In this document: positions 1 to 7,908 of the stretch, in pieces
Layout: each line of letters starts with the position of its first letter
Numbering within the stretch: the first letter of the stretch is position 1
Source of the DNA: Actinomycetota bacterium
GTDB taxonomy: Bacteria > Actinomycetota > Thermoleophilia > Gaiellales > Gaiellaceae
Assembly (NCBI GenBank): GCA_005883365.1
Contig: VAXA01000016.1
Location: 1 to 8,221 of the forward strand
Direction of reading: 5' to 3'
Length of the DNA stretch: 8,221 nt
Translations under genes and position numbers: made by a program
Notes under the pieces: generated by a model
The model's input: the letters and a program-made list of their open reading frames with translations, nothing else
Database searches by the model: none
Told to the model about the DNA's origin: nothing

Positions 1-1
1 C

Positions 2-391
2 TCCCACTTCGTCGAGCCGGAGCTGATCCAGCCCACGCTCGTCTACGACTGGCCGATCGAGCTGTCGCCGTTCGCCCGCACGACCGACGGCGACGAGACC
101 CTCGTCGAGCGTTTCGAGGCCGTCGTGAGCGGGATGGAGTTCGCGAACGCCTTCAGCGAGCTCAACGATTCCGAGGAGCAGGCGCAGCGCTTCGCCATGC
201 AGGAGTCGGAGCGGGAGGCTGGCGACGCTGAGGCCGAGCCCGGTGATCCCGACTACGTCGAGGCGATGTCGTACGGCATGGCGCCCAACGGCGGCTGCGG
301 CGTCGGCATCGACCGGCTGGCGATGGTCCTGCTCGGGAAGGACTCCATCCGCGACGTCATCCTCTTCCCGACGCTCCGCGCTCGCGACTAG
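2..391 (+). CDS. lysS: Lysyl-tRNA synthetase, class II, C-terminal part (5' end outside window)
   Basis: The enzyme charges tRNA-Lys with lysine in the cytoplasm. Only the last 129 residues are present; the frame is open from base 2 and ends at TAG 389-391. The fragment carries the end of the class II catalytic core. First comes an ELSPFAR segment, then [13 protein letters not shown], which matches the RELANAFTELNDP region of LysS. Near the C terminus, [17 protein letters not shown] is class II motif 3, with the arginine that contacts ATP, followed by the usual ending [12 protein letters not shown]. The spacing from motif 3 to the stop is normal, so this is an intact C terminus. The last codons overlap the end of the convergent VOC gene. 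A class II asparaginyl- or aspartyl-tRNA synthetase would have a different ELND-region sequence, so LysS is a secure call. Confidence 0.95.
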   Translation, partial: SHFVEPELIQPTLVYDWPIELSPFARTTDGDETLVERFEAVVSGMEFANAFSELNDSEEQAQRFAMQESEREAGDAEAEPGDPDYVEAMSYGMAPNGGCGVGIDRLAMVLLGKDSIRDVILFPTLRARD

Positions 392-1080
392 ATCGCCCGG
401 AGGTGATACGGGCCCTCGGGCAGCATGACCTCGGCCGGCCGTGGGCCCTCGGCGACGATCGTCGTCGGCAACGGCCGTGCGAGGAGACCGACCGGAATCC
501 AGCCCCGTCCTGCGGGCGCGACGATCACGACGCCGTGGTCGTCGCCGATCGCGGTCAGCCGCGAAGCGTCACTTCCGCCCCAGAGAACGCCTGCGCCGAA
601 GACCTCCTCGACGACGGCTCGCGCCGCAGCGGTATCCGCCGTCGCCACGCCGATCTCGGCGATCTCGAGCAGGGAGTCGGGCCCGAACGAGGCCTCCGGC
701 TCGTCGTCGATGCCGGGATTTGCGATCAACTCGACGACGTTGCCAGCGGCATCGAGGAAGTAGAAGGCCGAGGCGCCACGATCGGTGTAAACGATCGTCG
801 CCGCCTCCTCGACCTCGGAATCGCCGTGGAACTCGAGGATCTCGTGCCGGTCGCCTAGCCACGCCGCCGCCTCCTCGATCGAGCCGGGAGGGACGTTGAT
901 CGCAAAGTGGTAGCGGGCGTCCGTGCCCGCATCCGCCGGCTCGAAGCGAATCGTCGAGCGCCGCAGGACGACCTCGACGGCCGAGCCGGTCTCCCGCACC
1001 GGCAGGCCGAGCCGCTCGCCCCAGAAGGCCGCCTGGCCCGCCCGGTCCGTGGTCGAGAGCGTGAGCTGGGCGATCCTCAT
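388..1080 (-). CDS. VOC (glyoxalase/bleomycin-resistance fold) family protein
   Basis: A predicted 230-residue protein. Residues 1-120 form a recognisable VOC module: an opening beta strand ([10 protein letters not shown]), a helix with [12 protein letters not shown] typical of the family, His58 in YHFAINVP, and [16 protein letters not shown] with Glu117 where glyoxalase-type proteins bind metal. Residues 138-230 look like a weaker second VOC half ([11 protein letters not shown], then [11 protein letters not shown]), so the protein may fold as a two-module unit. The substrate cannot be read from sequence; VOC proteins include lyases, dioxygenases and antibiotic-binding proteins. I chose ATG 1078-1080 because the first beta strand begins there. 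The frame is open to a TTG at 1140, but the extra 20 residues look non-domain. No Shine-Dalgarno sequence precedes the ATG, and a TATACG lies six bases upstream, so the mRNA may be leaderless. It is transcribed divergently from clpC and converges on lysS. Confidence 0.8.
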   Translation of the reverse strand: MRIAQLTLSTTDRAGQAAFWGERLGLPVRETGSAVEVVLRRSTIRFEPADAGTDARYHFAINVPPGSIEEAAAWLGDRHEILEFHGDSEVEEAATIVYTDRGASAFYFLDAAGNVVELIANPGIDDEPEASFGPDSLLEIAEIGVATADTAAARAVVEEVFGAGVLWGGSDASRLTAIGDDHGVVIVAPAGRGWIPVGLLARPLPTTIVAEGPRPAEVMLPEGPYHLRAI

Positions 1081-1086
1081 GCGACT

Positions 1087-1092
1087 CGTATA
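1087..1092 (-). promoter_or_regulatory. Possible -10 element of the VOC gene (leaderless transcript)
   Basis: On the minus strand TATACG ends six bases before the ATG at 1080, which is the spacing expected if transcription starts at the A of the start codon. No ribosome binding site is visible and no good -35 is seen at the right distance, so this is a weak call. The sixth base of the hexamer is G, not the conserved T. Confidence 0.3.
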
Positions 1093-1153
1093 CCGAGCCG
1101 ATGACGTCCGGAACACTGCCGGTCCGCCGCTCGGTGCCAACAGGGGGGTCGGC

Positions 1154-1159
1154 TACGAT
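1154..1159 (+). promoter_or_regulatory. Possible -10 element for clpC
   Basis: TACGAT fits the TANNNT -10 pattern of the major actinobacterial sigma factor. It would start transcription near base 1166, giving a leader of about 49 bases before the clpC start. No convincing -35 (TTGACN) is seen at 16-19 bases upstream, so this promoter may need an activator or may not be the true one. Confidence 0.35.
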
Positions 1160-1172
1160 GGGCGCACCTTCG

Positions 1173-1187
1173 ACCGCTAGCTGCGGT
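1173..1187 (+). promoter_or_regulatory. Inverted repeat ACCGC-N5-GCGGT, possible ClgR operator
   Basis: Perfect five-base arms flank TAGCT. The core CGC-N5-GCG is the hallmark of binding sites for ClgR, the actinobacterial regulator of clpC and clpP genes. The inner five bases do not fully fit the Y-N-A-N-R pattern I recall for Corynebacterium. The site lies between the possible -10 and the clpC ribosome binding site. I see no CtsR-type heptamer repeat, CIRCE or HAIR element in 1081-1214. Confidence 0.4.
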
Positions 1188-1214
1188 TGTACAGGGAAAG
1201 GAGAGTCGAGGGAC

Positions 1215-3761
<2,547 letters not shown>

Positions 3762-3765
3762 CCGA

Positions 3766-3791
3766 GAGGGGGCGGCGCGAGCCGCCCCCTC
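3766..3791 (+). terminator. GC hairpin directly after clpC, probable terminator
   Basis: An 11-bp perfect stem, 3766-3776 with 3781-3791, is closed by a GCGA (GNRA) tetraloop and starts four bases after the clpC stop. The following bases (CGGAGCCCCTTTCG) contain only three T, so it is not a textbook intrinsic terminator. In GC-rich actinobacteria such hairpins often serve as terminators or 3'-end stabilisers. Confidence 0.65.
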
Positions 3792-3792
3792 C

Positions 3793-3986
3793 GGAGCCCC
3801 TTTCGAGCGTTCGCGGTACGAGTGAAGTGCCGCGATGAACCACCCGAAAGGGGACGAGTGAAGCGAGGTCAACCCGAGATGATGCTCCTCGTAGAGCACA
3901 ACCTCGGTGAGCCCCGATGCGGCGGGGGCTCCCGAGTCCCCCTCGAAGCACGGTGGCGGCCCTTCGGCGGGGCCGCTTCCGTTTTG
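3793..3986 (+). ncRNA. Candidate structured RNA (riboswitch-like leader or small RNA) between clpC and radA
   Basis: This fills most of the 285-base gap between clpC and radA. Hand folding finds an 8-bp closing helix, GGAGCCCC 3793-3800 with GGGGCTCC 3925-3932. It encloses several elements. One is an 8-bp hairpin (3812-3819 with 3827-3834, including one G-U pair) with loop GAGTGAA. Another is a 3-bp CCC/GGG hairpin with a GAAA tetraloop (3843-3852). A third is a 6-bp helix, 3864-3869 with 3901-3906, capped by a 5-bp hairpin (3883-3887 with 3894-3898). The 3' strand of the closing helix could instead pair with AGCCCC 3910-3915, and a G run at 3924-3928 could pair with 3938-3942. A terminator-like hairpin follows at 3956-3976. 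Purine-rich unpaired stretches (GAGTGAA twice, ATGAAC, GAGATGA) look like conserved riboswitch joints. It matches no class I can recognise, and no internal promoter is obvious. It may be a radA leader or an independent small RNA. Confidence 0.5.
3956..3985 (+). terminator. Hairpin plus T-rich run upstream of radA (terminator or attenuator)
   Basis: A 7-bp perfect stem, GCGGCCC 3956-3962 with GGGCCGC 3970-3976, has loop TTCGGCG and is followed by TTCCGTTTT (3977-3985). This is the best intrinsic-terminator shape in the window. It ends the candidate structured RNA and lies 61 bases before the radA start codon, so it could be a regulated attenuator or the 3' end of a separate RNA. Confidence 0.55.
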
Positions 3987-4034
3987 GCACGAAGTCCTGC
4001 GGATTGTGCGTGGGTTCGCGTCCGCCCCCGGCCG

Positions 4035-4040
4035 TAGTGT
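4035..4040 (+). promoter_or_regulatory. Possible -10 element for a leaderless radA transcript
   Basis: TAGTGT fits TANNNT and ends six bases before the radA GTG, the spacing of actinobacterial leaderless promoters. The gene has no visible Shine-Dalgarno sequence in the 20 bases before the GTG, which supports this reading. No clear -35 is seen. Confidence 0.4.
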
Positions 4041-4046
4041 GCTGCC

Positions 4047-5405
4047 GTGGCGAAAACGGTGGCCGTTCAGTTCAGCTGCACCGAGTGCGGCTACAGCGCA
4101 GGACGCTGGTTCGGCAAGTGTCCCGGCTGCTCGGCCTTCGGCACGCTCGTAGAGGAGCCGGTCGGTGCAGCCGCGGGCGCTGGAACCGCGGCGGCGCGGA
4201 CTCCACTCCGGCTCGTCGAGGTCGAGGTCGAGGAGGCTGCGCGGATCCCGACCGGGATCTCGGAGCTCGACCGGGTGCTCGGCGGCGGGCTCGTGCCCGC
4301 CTCGCTCGTGCTGCTCGGGGGCGAGCCGGGCGTCGGCAAGTCGACTCTGCTCCTGATGGCGCTGCGCGCGATCGGCGAGACACGCTCGTCGCTCCTCGTG
4401 ACTGGTGAGGAGTCGGTGGCCCAGGTCAAGCTGCGCGCGGAGCGGCTCGGGGGAGCGGGAAACGTCCAGATCCTCGCCGAGACCGAGCTCGAGACCGTCT
4501 GCGAGACGCTGCGCGTGGAGCGGCCGGCCGTGTGCGTCGTCGATTCCGTCCAGACGCTCCACGCGGCGGAGCTCGGTTCCGTGCCCGGCTCCGTGGGACA
4601 GGTGCGCGAAGCGGCGTCACGGCTGCTGCGCGTCGCGAAGGAGTTCGGCGTCGCGACGATCCTCGTCGGCCACGTGACGAAGGATGGCTCGGTCGCCGGC
4701 CCGCGCGTGCTCGAGCATCTCGTCGACTGCGTGCTCCAGTTCGAGGGCGACCGCTACCACGCGCACCGCATCCTGCGGGCCGTAAAGAACCGCTTCGGCT
4801 CGACGAACGAGCTCGGCGTGTTCGAGATGACGGGCGCAGGGCTGGCCGGCGTCGCGGACCCGTCCGAGGTCTTCGGCCGAACGGTGCCGGGGGAGCCGGG
4901 AGCCGCCGTCGCCTGCGCGCTCGAGGGAACGCGTCCGATCCTGCTCGAGATCCAGGCGCTCGTGGCCCAGAGCGAGCTCGCGATGCCGCGTCGCGTCGCG
5001 ACCGGCATCGACCCGAAACGGCTCGCGATGATCGTCGCCGTGCTCTCGCGTCACGCGCGGGTCCCTCTAGGTCAGGCCGACGTATTCGTCAACGTCGCCG
5101 GCGGAGTCCGCATCGACGAGCCGGGCGCCGATCTCGCCGTCGCGCTCGCCATCGCCTCCGCCGCGCGGCGCGTTCCGGTGAAGACAGGCATTGCAGCCTT
5201 TGGGGAGATCGGTCTCACGGGCCGCCTGCGGACCGCCGCGCAGGCCGAGCGGCGGCTCGAGGAATGCGCGAAGCTCGGCCTCGCCACCGTCGTCGCGCCG
5301 TCCGGCACGGCAACGCCTGGCAAAATCGCAGTCGAGGCCGCAGAGACGCTGCGGCAGGCGATCAAGGCGGGGCTGGATGGCGATCGACCCGAAGGAGACG
5401 ACTGA
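4047..5405 (+). CDS. radA: DNA repair/recombination ATPase RadA (Sms)
   Basis: A 452-residue RecA-like, DnaB-like motor that promotes branch migration and processing of recombination intermediates. A zinc finger opens the protein, with Cys11, Cys14, Cys25 and Cys28 (CTECGYSAG..KCPGC). Next come Walker A GEPGVGKST (92-100), Walker B VCVVDSVQT (162-170) and the RadA-specific KNRFGST motif (247-253). The C-terminal third (about 280-450) is the Lon-protease-like domain; at the place of the Lon catalytic serine it reads IDEPGADLAVALA, so it is not a protease, as usual for RadA. Start GTG 4047 gives the conserved MAKT beginning; there is no Shine-Dalgarno sequence but a TAGTGT six bases upstream. 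Its 3' end overlaps disA by 29 bases, so the two are probably co-transcribed and translationally coupled. RadA is reported to modulate DisA activity in Bacillus, which fits the pairing. Confidence 0.96.
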   Translation: MAKTVAVQFSCTECGYSAGRWFGKCPGCSAFGTLVEEPVGAAAGAGTAAARTPLRLVEVEVEEAARIPTGISELDRVLGGGLVPASLVLLGGEPGVGKSTLLLMALRAIGETRSSLLVTGEESVAQVKLRAERLGGAGNVQILAETELETVCETLRVERPAVCVVDSVQTLHAAELGSVPGSVGQVREAASRLLRVAKEFGVATILVGHVTKDGSVAGPRVLEHLVDCVLQFEGDRYHAHRILRAVKNRFGSTNELGVFEMTGAGLAGVADPSEVFGRTVPGEPGAAVACALEGTRPILLEIQALVAQSELAMPRRVATGIDPKRLAMIVAVLSRHARVPLGQADVFVNVAGGVRIDEPGADLAVALAIASAARRVPVKTGIAAFGEIGLTGRLRTAAQAERRLEECAKLGLATVVAPSGTATPGKIAVEAAETLRQAIKAGLDGDRPEGDD

Positions 5406-6540
5406 GCGCAAGAGCGACCACCGCCTAGGCGACCTCGGCTTCACGCGCATCCCGTCGGAGGAAGACCCGCGGCGCAACCCCGAGCTCCTCGCCGCGATCG
5501 CGAAGATCGCGCCCGGCACGGGGCTCCGGGAGGCAGTCGACGACGTGATTCGCTCCCACGAGGGGGCGCTCATCGTGGTCGGCGACCCGGCCGAGCTCTC
5601 GTTCCTCTACTCCGGCGGCATCAGGCTCGACGCGCCGTTCCGGCCGCAGCTCCTCTATGAGCTGGCGAAGATGGACGGCGCGATCATCGTCGACGAGGCG
5701 ATCAAGCGGCTCGCATGGGCCAACGTCCAGCTCATGCCCGACCCGACGATCCCGTCCAACGAGACGGGAACGCGCCACCGCACTGCCGAGCGCGTGGCGA
5801 AGCAGACAGGCGCGCTCGTGGTCTCCGTCTCGCAGCAGCGCGAGACGGTCACCGTCTTCGTCGGGCCTGCGCGGTACCAGCTCGACCCGGTTGCCGACGT
5901 CCTCGCGAAGACGAATCAGGCGCTCGGCACGCTCGACACGTACCGGCAGCGGCTGGAGCAGGTGCTGACTCGCCTGACGGCGCTCGAGTTCCAGAACGCC
6001 GTGGTGCTCGACGACGTGCTCGTCGTCCTCCAGCGCGCGGAGATGACCTCACGCATGGCGCAGCGGATCACGCGGGACTGCGCCGAGCTCGGCAGCGAGG
6101 GACGACTGATCAGGCTCCAGCTCGAGGAGCTCGTCGGCGACGTCCCGGGAGAGCGCGACGCGATCGTGCGCGACTACCACGTTCTCGGCGCGGGCGAGGA
6201 GGCGACGGTGGCGCTCGCCGAGCTCGCCGGCCTCAACTACCAGGAGCTGCTCGAGTTCGGGAGGCTCGCGGAGGTGCTCGGCTACGAGCGCGGAGTCAAC
6301 CCGCTCGACCAGGCCGTCGTGCCGCGGGGCTACCGCACCCTGTCCCACATCCCGCGCCTGCCCGAGCCGCTCATCCTTCGTGTCGTGTCCGACCTCGGCA
6401 GCCTCGACGCGGTCGTCCGGGCGTCGCAGCGCGAGCTCGAATCGGTGGAGGGAGTCGGGGCGGTGCGGGCGCGCGAGATCCGCGAGGGACTGCGGCGGCT
6501 GCAGGAGCACAACTTGGTCGACCGCTACCTGCAGCTCTGA
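5377..6540 (+). CDS. disA: Diadenylate cyclase / DNA integrity scanning protein DisA
   Basis: It makes cyclic di-AMP from two ATP, and its activity is lowered by branched DNA. It has 387 residues. The diadenylate cyclase domain (about 45-180) contains the two signature motifs: DGA at 100-102 (AKMDGAIIV) and GTRHR at 131-135 (ETGTRHRTAER), both intact, so catalysis is expected. A helical linker domain follows at about 180-320. The C terminus (about 325-387) has helix-hairpin-helix DNA-binding motifs (SVEGVGAVRAREIREGL). The start is ATG 5377, inside radA, with AAGG nine bases upstream and 29 bases of overlap. It gives about 35 residues before the conserved IAKIAPGTGLREA, more than I recall for the mycobacterial protein; no in-frame ATG or GTG closer to the domain is seen. 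The helical fold and HhH region separate it from CdaA-type cyclases, which are membrane proteins. Confidence 0.97.
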   Translation: MAIDPKETTERKSDHRLGDLGFTRIPSEEDPRRNPELLAAIAKIAPGTGLREAVDDVIRSHEGALIVVGDPAELSFLYSGGIRLDAPFRPQLLYELAKMDGAIIVDEAIKRLAWANVQLMPDPTIPSNETGTRHRTAERVAKQTGALVVSVSQQRETVTVFVGPARYQLDPVADVLAKTNQALGTLDTYRQRLEQVLTRLTALEFQNAVVLDDVLVVLQRAEMTSRMAQRITRDCAELGSEGRLIRLQLEELVGDVPGERDAIVRDYHVLGAGEEATVALAELAGLNYQELLEFGRLAEVLGYERGVNPLDQAVVPRGYRTLSHIPRLPEPLILRVVSDLGSLDAVVRASQRELESVEGVGAVRAREIREGLRRLQEHNLVDRYLQL

Positions 6541-6572
6541 CCCGATACCGCTCTGACAACGGCAGTTTTGGC

Positions 6573-6582
6573 CCAAATTTGG
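6573..6582. promoter_or_regulatory. Palindrome CCAAATTTGG overlapping the carD -35
   Basis: A perfect 10-base palindrome in an AT-rich island. It overlaps a second near-palindrome TTTGG-C-CCAAA (6567-6577). It shares its last bases with the proposed -35 (6579-6584), so a bound protein could block RNA polymerase. I know no specific regulator for it. Confidence 0.35.
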
Positions 6583-6608
6583 CTTACCCAGGCCGTTTCT
6601 GCTACACT
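6579..6608 (+). promoter_or_regulatory. carD promoter (extended -10)
   Basis: TTGGCT at 6579-6584, an 18-base spacer, and TACACT at 6603-6608 preceded by TGC (extended -10). Transcription would start near 6614-6616. This is the best promoter in the window, suited to strong constitutive expression of carD and perhaps ispD and ispF downstream. Confidence 0.6.
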
Positions 6609-6619
6609 CGTTGCCTGTG

Positions 6620-6649
6620 GCCGGCGCATAAAAGCGTGCCGGCTTTCTT
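6620..6649 (+). terminator. Leader hairpin with T-rich tail before carD (disA terminator or carD attenuator)
   Basis: GCCGGCGC 6620-6627 pairs with GCGTGCCGGC over 6636-6643 (8 bp including one G-U), loop ATAAAAGC, followed by TTTCTT 6644-6649. It can end read-through from radA-disA. It also lies just inside the predicted carD transcript, so it could attenuate or stabilise that mRNA. Confidence 0.45.
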
Positions 6650-6671
6650 AGCGAAGGAGCGGCTCTCAGCC

Positions 6672-6680
6672 AAGGGGAGG
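6672..6680 (+). promoter_or_regulatory. Strong ribosome binding site that fixes the carD TTG start
   Basis: AAGGGGAGG lies six bases before TTG 6687. It is the clearest Shine-Dalgarno sequence in the window and settles the start in favour of the TTG, where the conserved YDVGDKVVYP begins. Confidence 0.8.
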
Positions 6681-6686
6681 TCGGGC

Positions 6687-7223
6687 TTGTACGACGTCGG
6701 CGACAAGGTGGTCTATCCCCACCACGGGGCGGGAACGGTCGTCAAGAAGGAGAAGCGTGAGGTCCTCGGACAGCAGCGCGAGTACCTGACGATCAAGATC
6801 CTGCACAACGACATGACGGTGCAGGTCCCGTCCGAGAATGCCGACGCGGTCGGTCTGCGGCGCGTGATCGGCGAGAAGGAGGTCGGCGTCGTCCTCAAGG
6901 CGCTGACGGGCGTCTCGACGGAGATGCCGAAGAACTGGAACCGTCGCTTCAAGCACAACCGCGACAAGATGAAGACCGGCGACATCCTCGAGCTCGCCGA
7001 GGTCGTGCGCAACCTCGCGCTCCGCGACCGCGAGAAGGGGCTCTCGACCGGCGAGAAGCAGATGTTCGTGAAGGCGAAGAAGATCCTCGCGTCCGAGCTG
7101 ATGTACGCAAAGGACATGGACGAGGAGACCTGCGCGGACTGGCTGGAGGAGGTTCTCGCCTCCGACAGCCCGCCGAAGAAGAAGCCGGCGGCCAAGAAGA
7201 AGCCCGCCGCGGCCGCGGCCTAG
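6687..7223 (+). CDS. carD: CarD-family RNA polymerase-binding transcription regulator
   Basis: CarD binds the beta subunit of RNA polymerase and the upstream edge of the -10, stabilising open complexes; it is essential in mycobacteria. The product has 178 residues. Residues 1-55 are the Tudor-like RNA polymerase-interaction domain (YDVGDKVVYPHHGAGTV, then EYLTIKILHNDMTVQVP). The helical DNA-binding domain follows, with a conserved tryptophan in KNWNRRFKHNRDKM matching the tryptophan that wedges into DNA in the mycobacterial protein. It ends near LEEVLAS. The last 18 residues, SPPKKKPAAKKKPAAAAA, are a lysine/alanine/proline tail that I do not recall from mycobacterial CarD. Start TTG 6687 is set by AAGGGGAGG (6672-6680), six bases upstream; the in-frame GTG at 6636 lies in the leader hairpin and is unlikely. 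ispD follows after 19 bases. Confidence 0.95.
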   Translation: MYDVGDKVVYPHHGAGTVVKKEKREVLGQQREYLTIKILHNDMTVQVPSENADAVGLRRVIGEKEVGVVLKALTGVSTEMPKNWNRRFKHNRDKMKTGDILELAEVVRNLALRDREKGLSTGEKQMFVKAKKILASELMYAKDMDEETCADWLEEVLASDSPPKKKPAAKKKPAAAAA

Positions 7224-7242
7224 TCGGGCCGGCTTTGCGGAC

Positions 7243-7908
7243 ATGTCCGTCTGGGCCATCCTCGTCGCTGGGGGACGGGGGGAACGGCTCGGGCTGGACC
7301 GGCCGAAGGCGTTCGCGAAGCTCGGAGAGGAGCCGCTCCTCGCCGAGCCGCTGCGCCGGCTGGAGGCGTGTCCCTGGGTGGATGCGATCGTCCTCGTCGC
7401 GCCGCCGGGCTGGGAGGAACCTGCGATCCTCCTGGCGGAAGAGGAGGGCTGCGGCAAGGTGCAGGCGTGCGTGGCGGGCGGCGAGACGAGGAGCGACTCC
7501 GTGCGGGCGGGCCTCGCCGAAGTGCCCGCCGACGCGCTCGTCGTCCTCGTGCACGACGCGGCGCGGCCGCTCGTGACGGACGAGGTGGTCGAGCGCGTGC
7601 TCGCGCCGTTGTCCGAAGGCTGGGACGGGGTCGTCCCAGGCCTTCCCGTCGGCGACACGCTGAAGCGGGTGGGCTCCGGCGGAGGCGTGGAGGAGACCGT
7701 GCCGCGCGACGGGCTCTGGGCCGTCCAGACGCCTCAGGCGTTCACGGCGGACATCCTGCGCCGCGCTCAGGCGAGCGGCGCCGAGGCGACCGACTGCGCG
7801 GGCCTCGTCGAGGCGGTAGGCGGCCGCGTGAAGGTCGTAGACGGCGACCCGCGCCTGCTCAAGGTGACGTCCGAGGCGGATCTCGAGATGGTGGCGGGAT
7901 GGCGCTGA
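7243..7908 (+). CDS. ispD: 2-C-methyl-D-erythritol 4-phosphate cytidylyltransferase
   Basis: Third step of the MEP isoprenoid pathway: it joins MEP and CTP to form CDP-ME and pyrophosphate, in the cytoplasm. The 221-residue length is normal. The N-terminal nucleotide-binding loop is [10 protein letters not shown] (8-17), with Lys22 in RPKAF as the second CTP-contacting basic residue. VHDAARP (103-109) is the family signature, followed by TPQAF (163-167), TDCA (183-186) and Lys207 in [10 protein letters not shown]. Many relatives read TDEAS or TDDAS where this one has TDCAG, so the acidic residue after Asp184 is replaced by cysteine; Asp184 itself is kept. Start ATG 7243 lies 19 bases after carD with no good Shine-Dalgarno sequence, so co-transcription with carD and re-initiation are likely. 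It overlaps ispF by 10 bases. Confidence 0.94.
   Translation: MSVWAILVAGGRGERLGLDRPKAFAKLGEEPLLAEPLRRLEACPWVDAIVLVAPPGWEEPAILLAEEEGCGKVQACVAGGETRSDSVRAGLAEVPADALVVLVHDAARPLVTDEVVERVLAPLSEGWDGVVPGLPVGDTLKRVGSGGGVEETVPRDGLWAVQTPQAFTADILRRAQASGAEATDCAGLVEAVGGRVKVVDGDPRLLKVTSEADLEMVAGWR

Noticed and set aside
1081..1140. Longer VOC protein starting at TTG 1140
   Set aside because: The extra 20 residues lack domain character and would run through the candidate promoter region; the fold starts at MRIAQ.
3883..3906. tRNA-like words (a D-arm-like hairpin with GTAGAGCACAACCTC)
   Set aside because: There is no matching acceptor stem, no GTTCGAATC-type T arm and no proper anticodon arm at the right distances, so it is not a tRNA; the hairpin fits the larger RNA fold.
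3822..4037. A 71-codon plus-strand frame in the clpC-radA gap, starting GTG
   Set aside because: It has no ribosome binding site, no domain and an irregular Arg/Gly/Pro composition, and it runs through the hairpins and T-rich run. RNA structure explains the stretch better, though a small protein cannot be fully excluded.
4532..5428. A 298-codon plus-strand frame inside radA
   Set aside because: Arginine-rich frame shadow of radA with no domain or ribosome binding site.
6666..7658. A 330-codon minus-strand frame across carD and ispD
   Set aside because: It lies opposite two well-recognised genes and shows no family resemblance.
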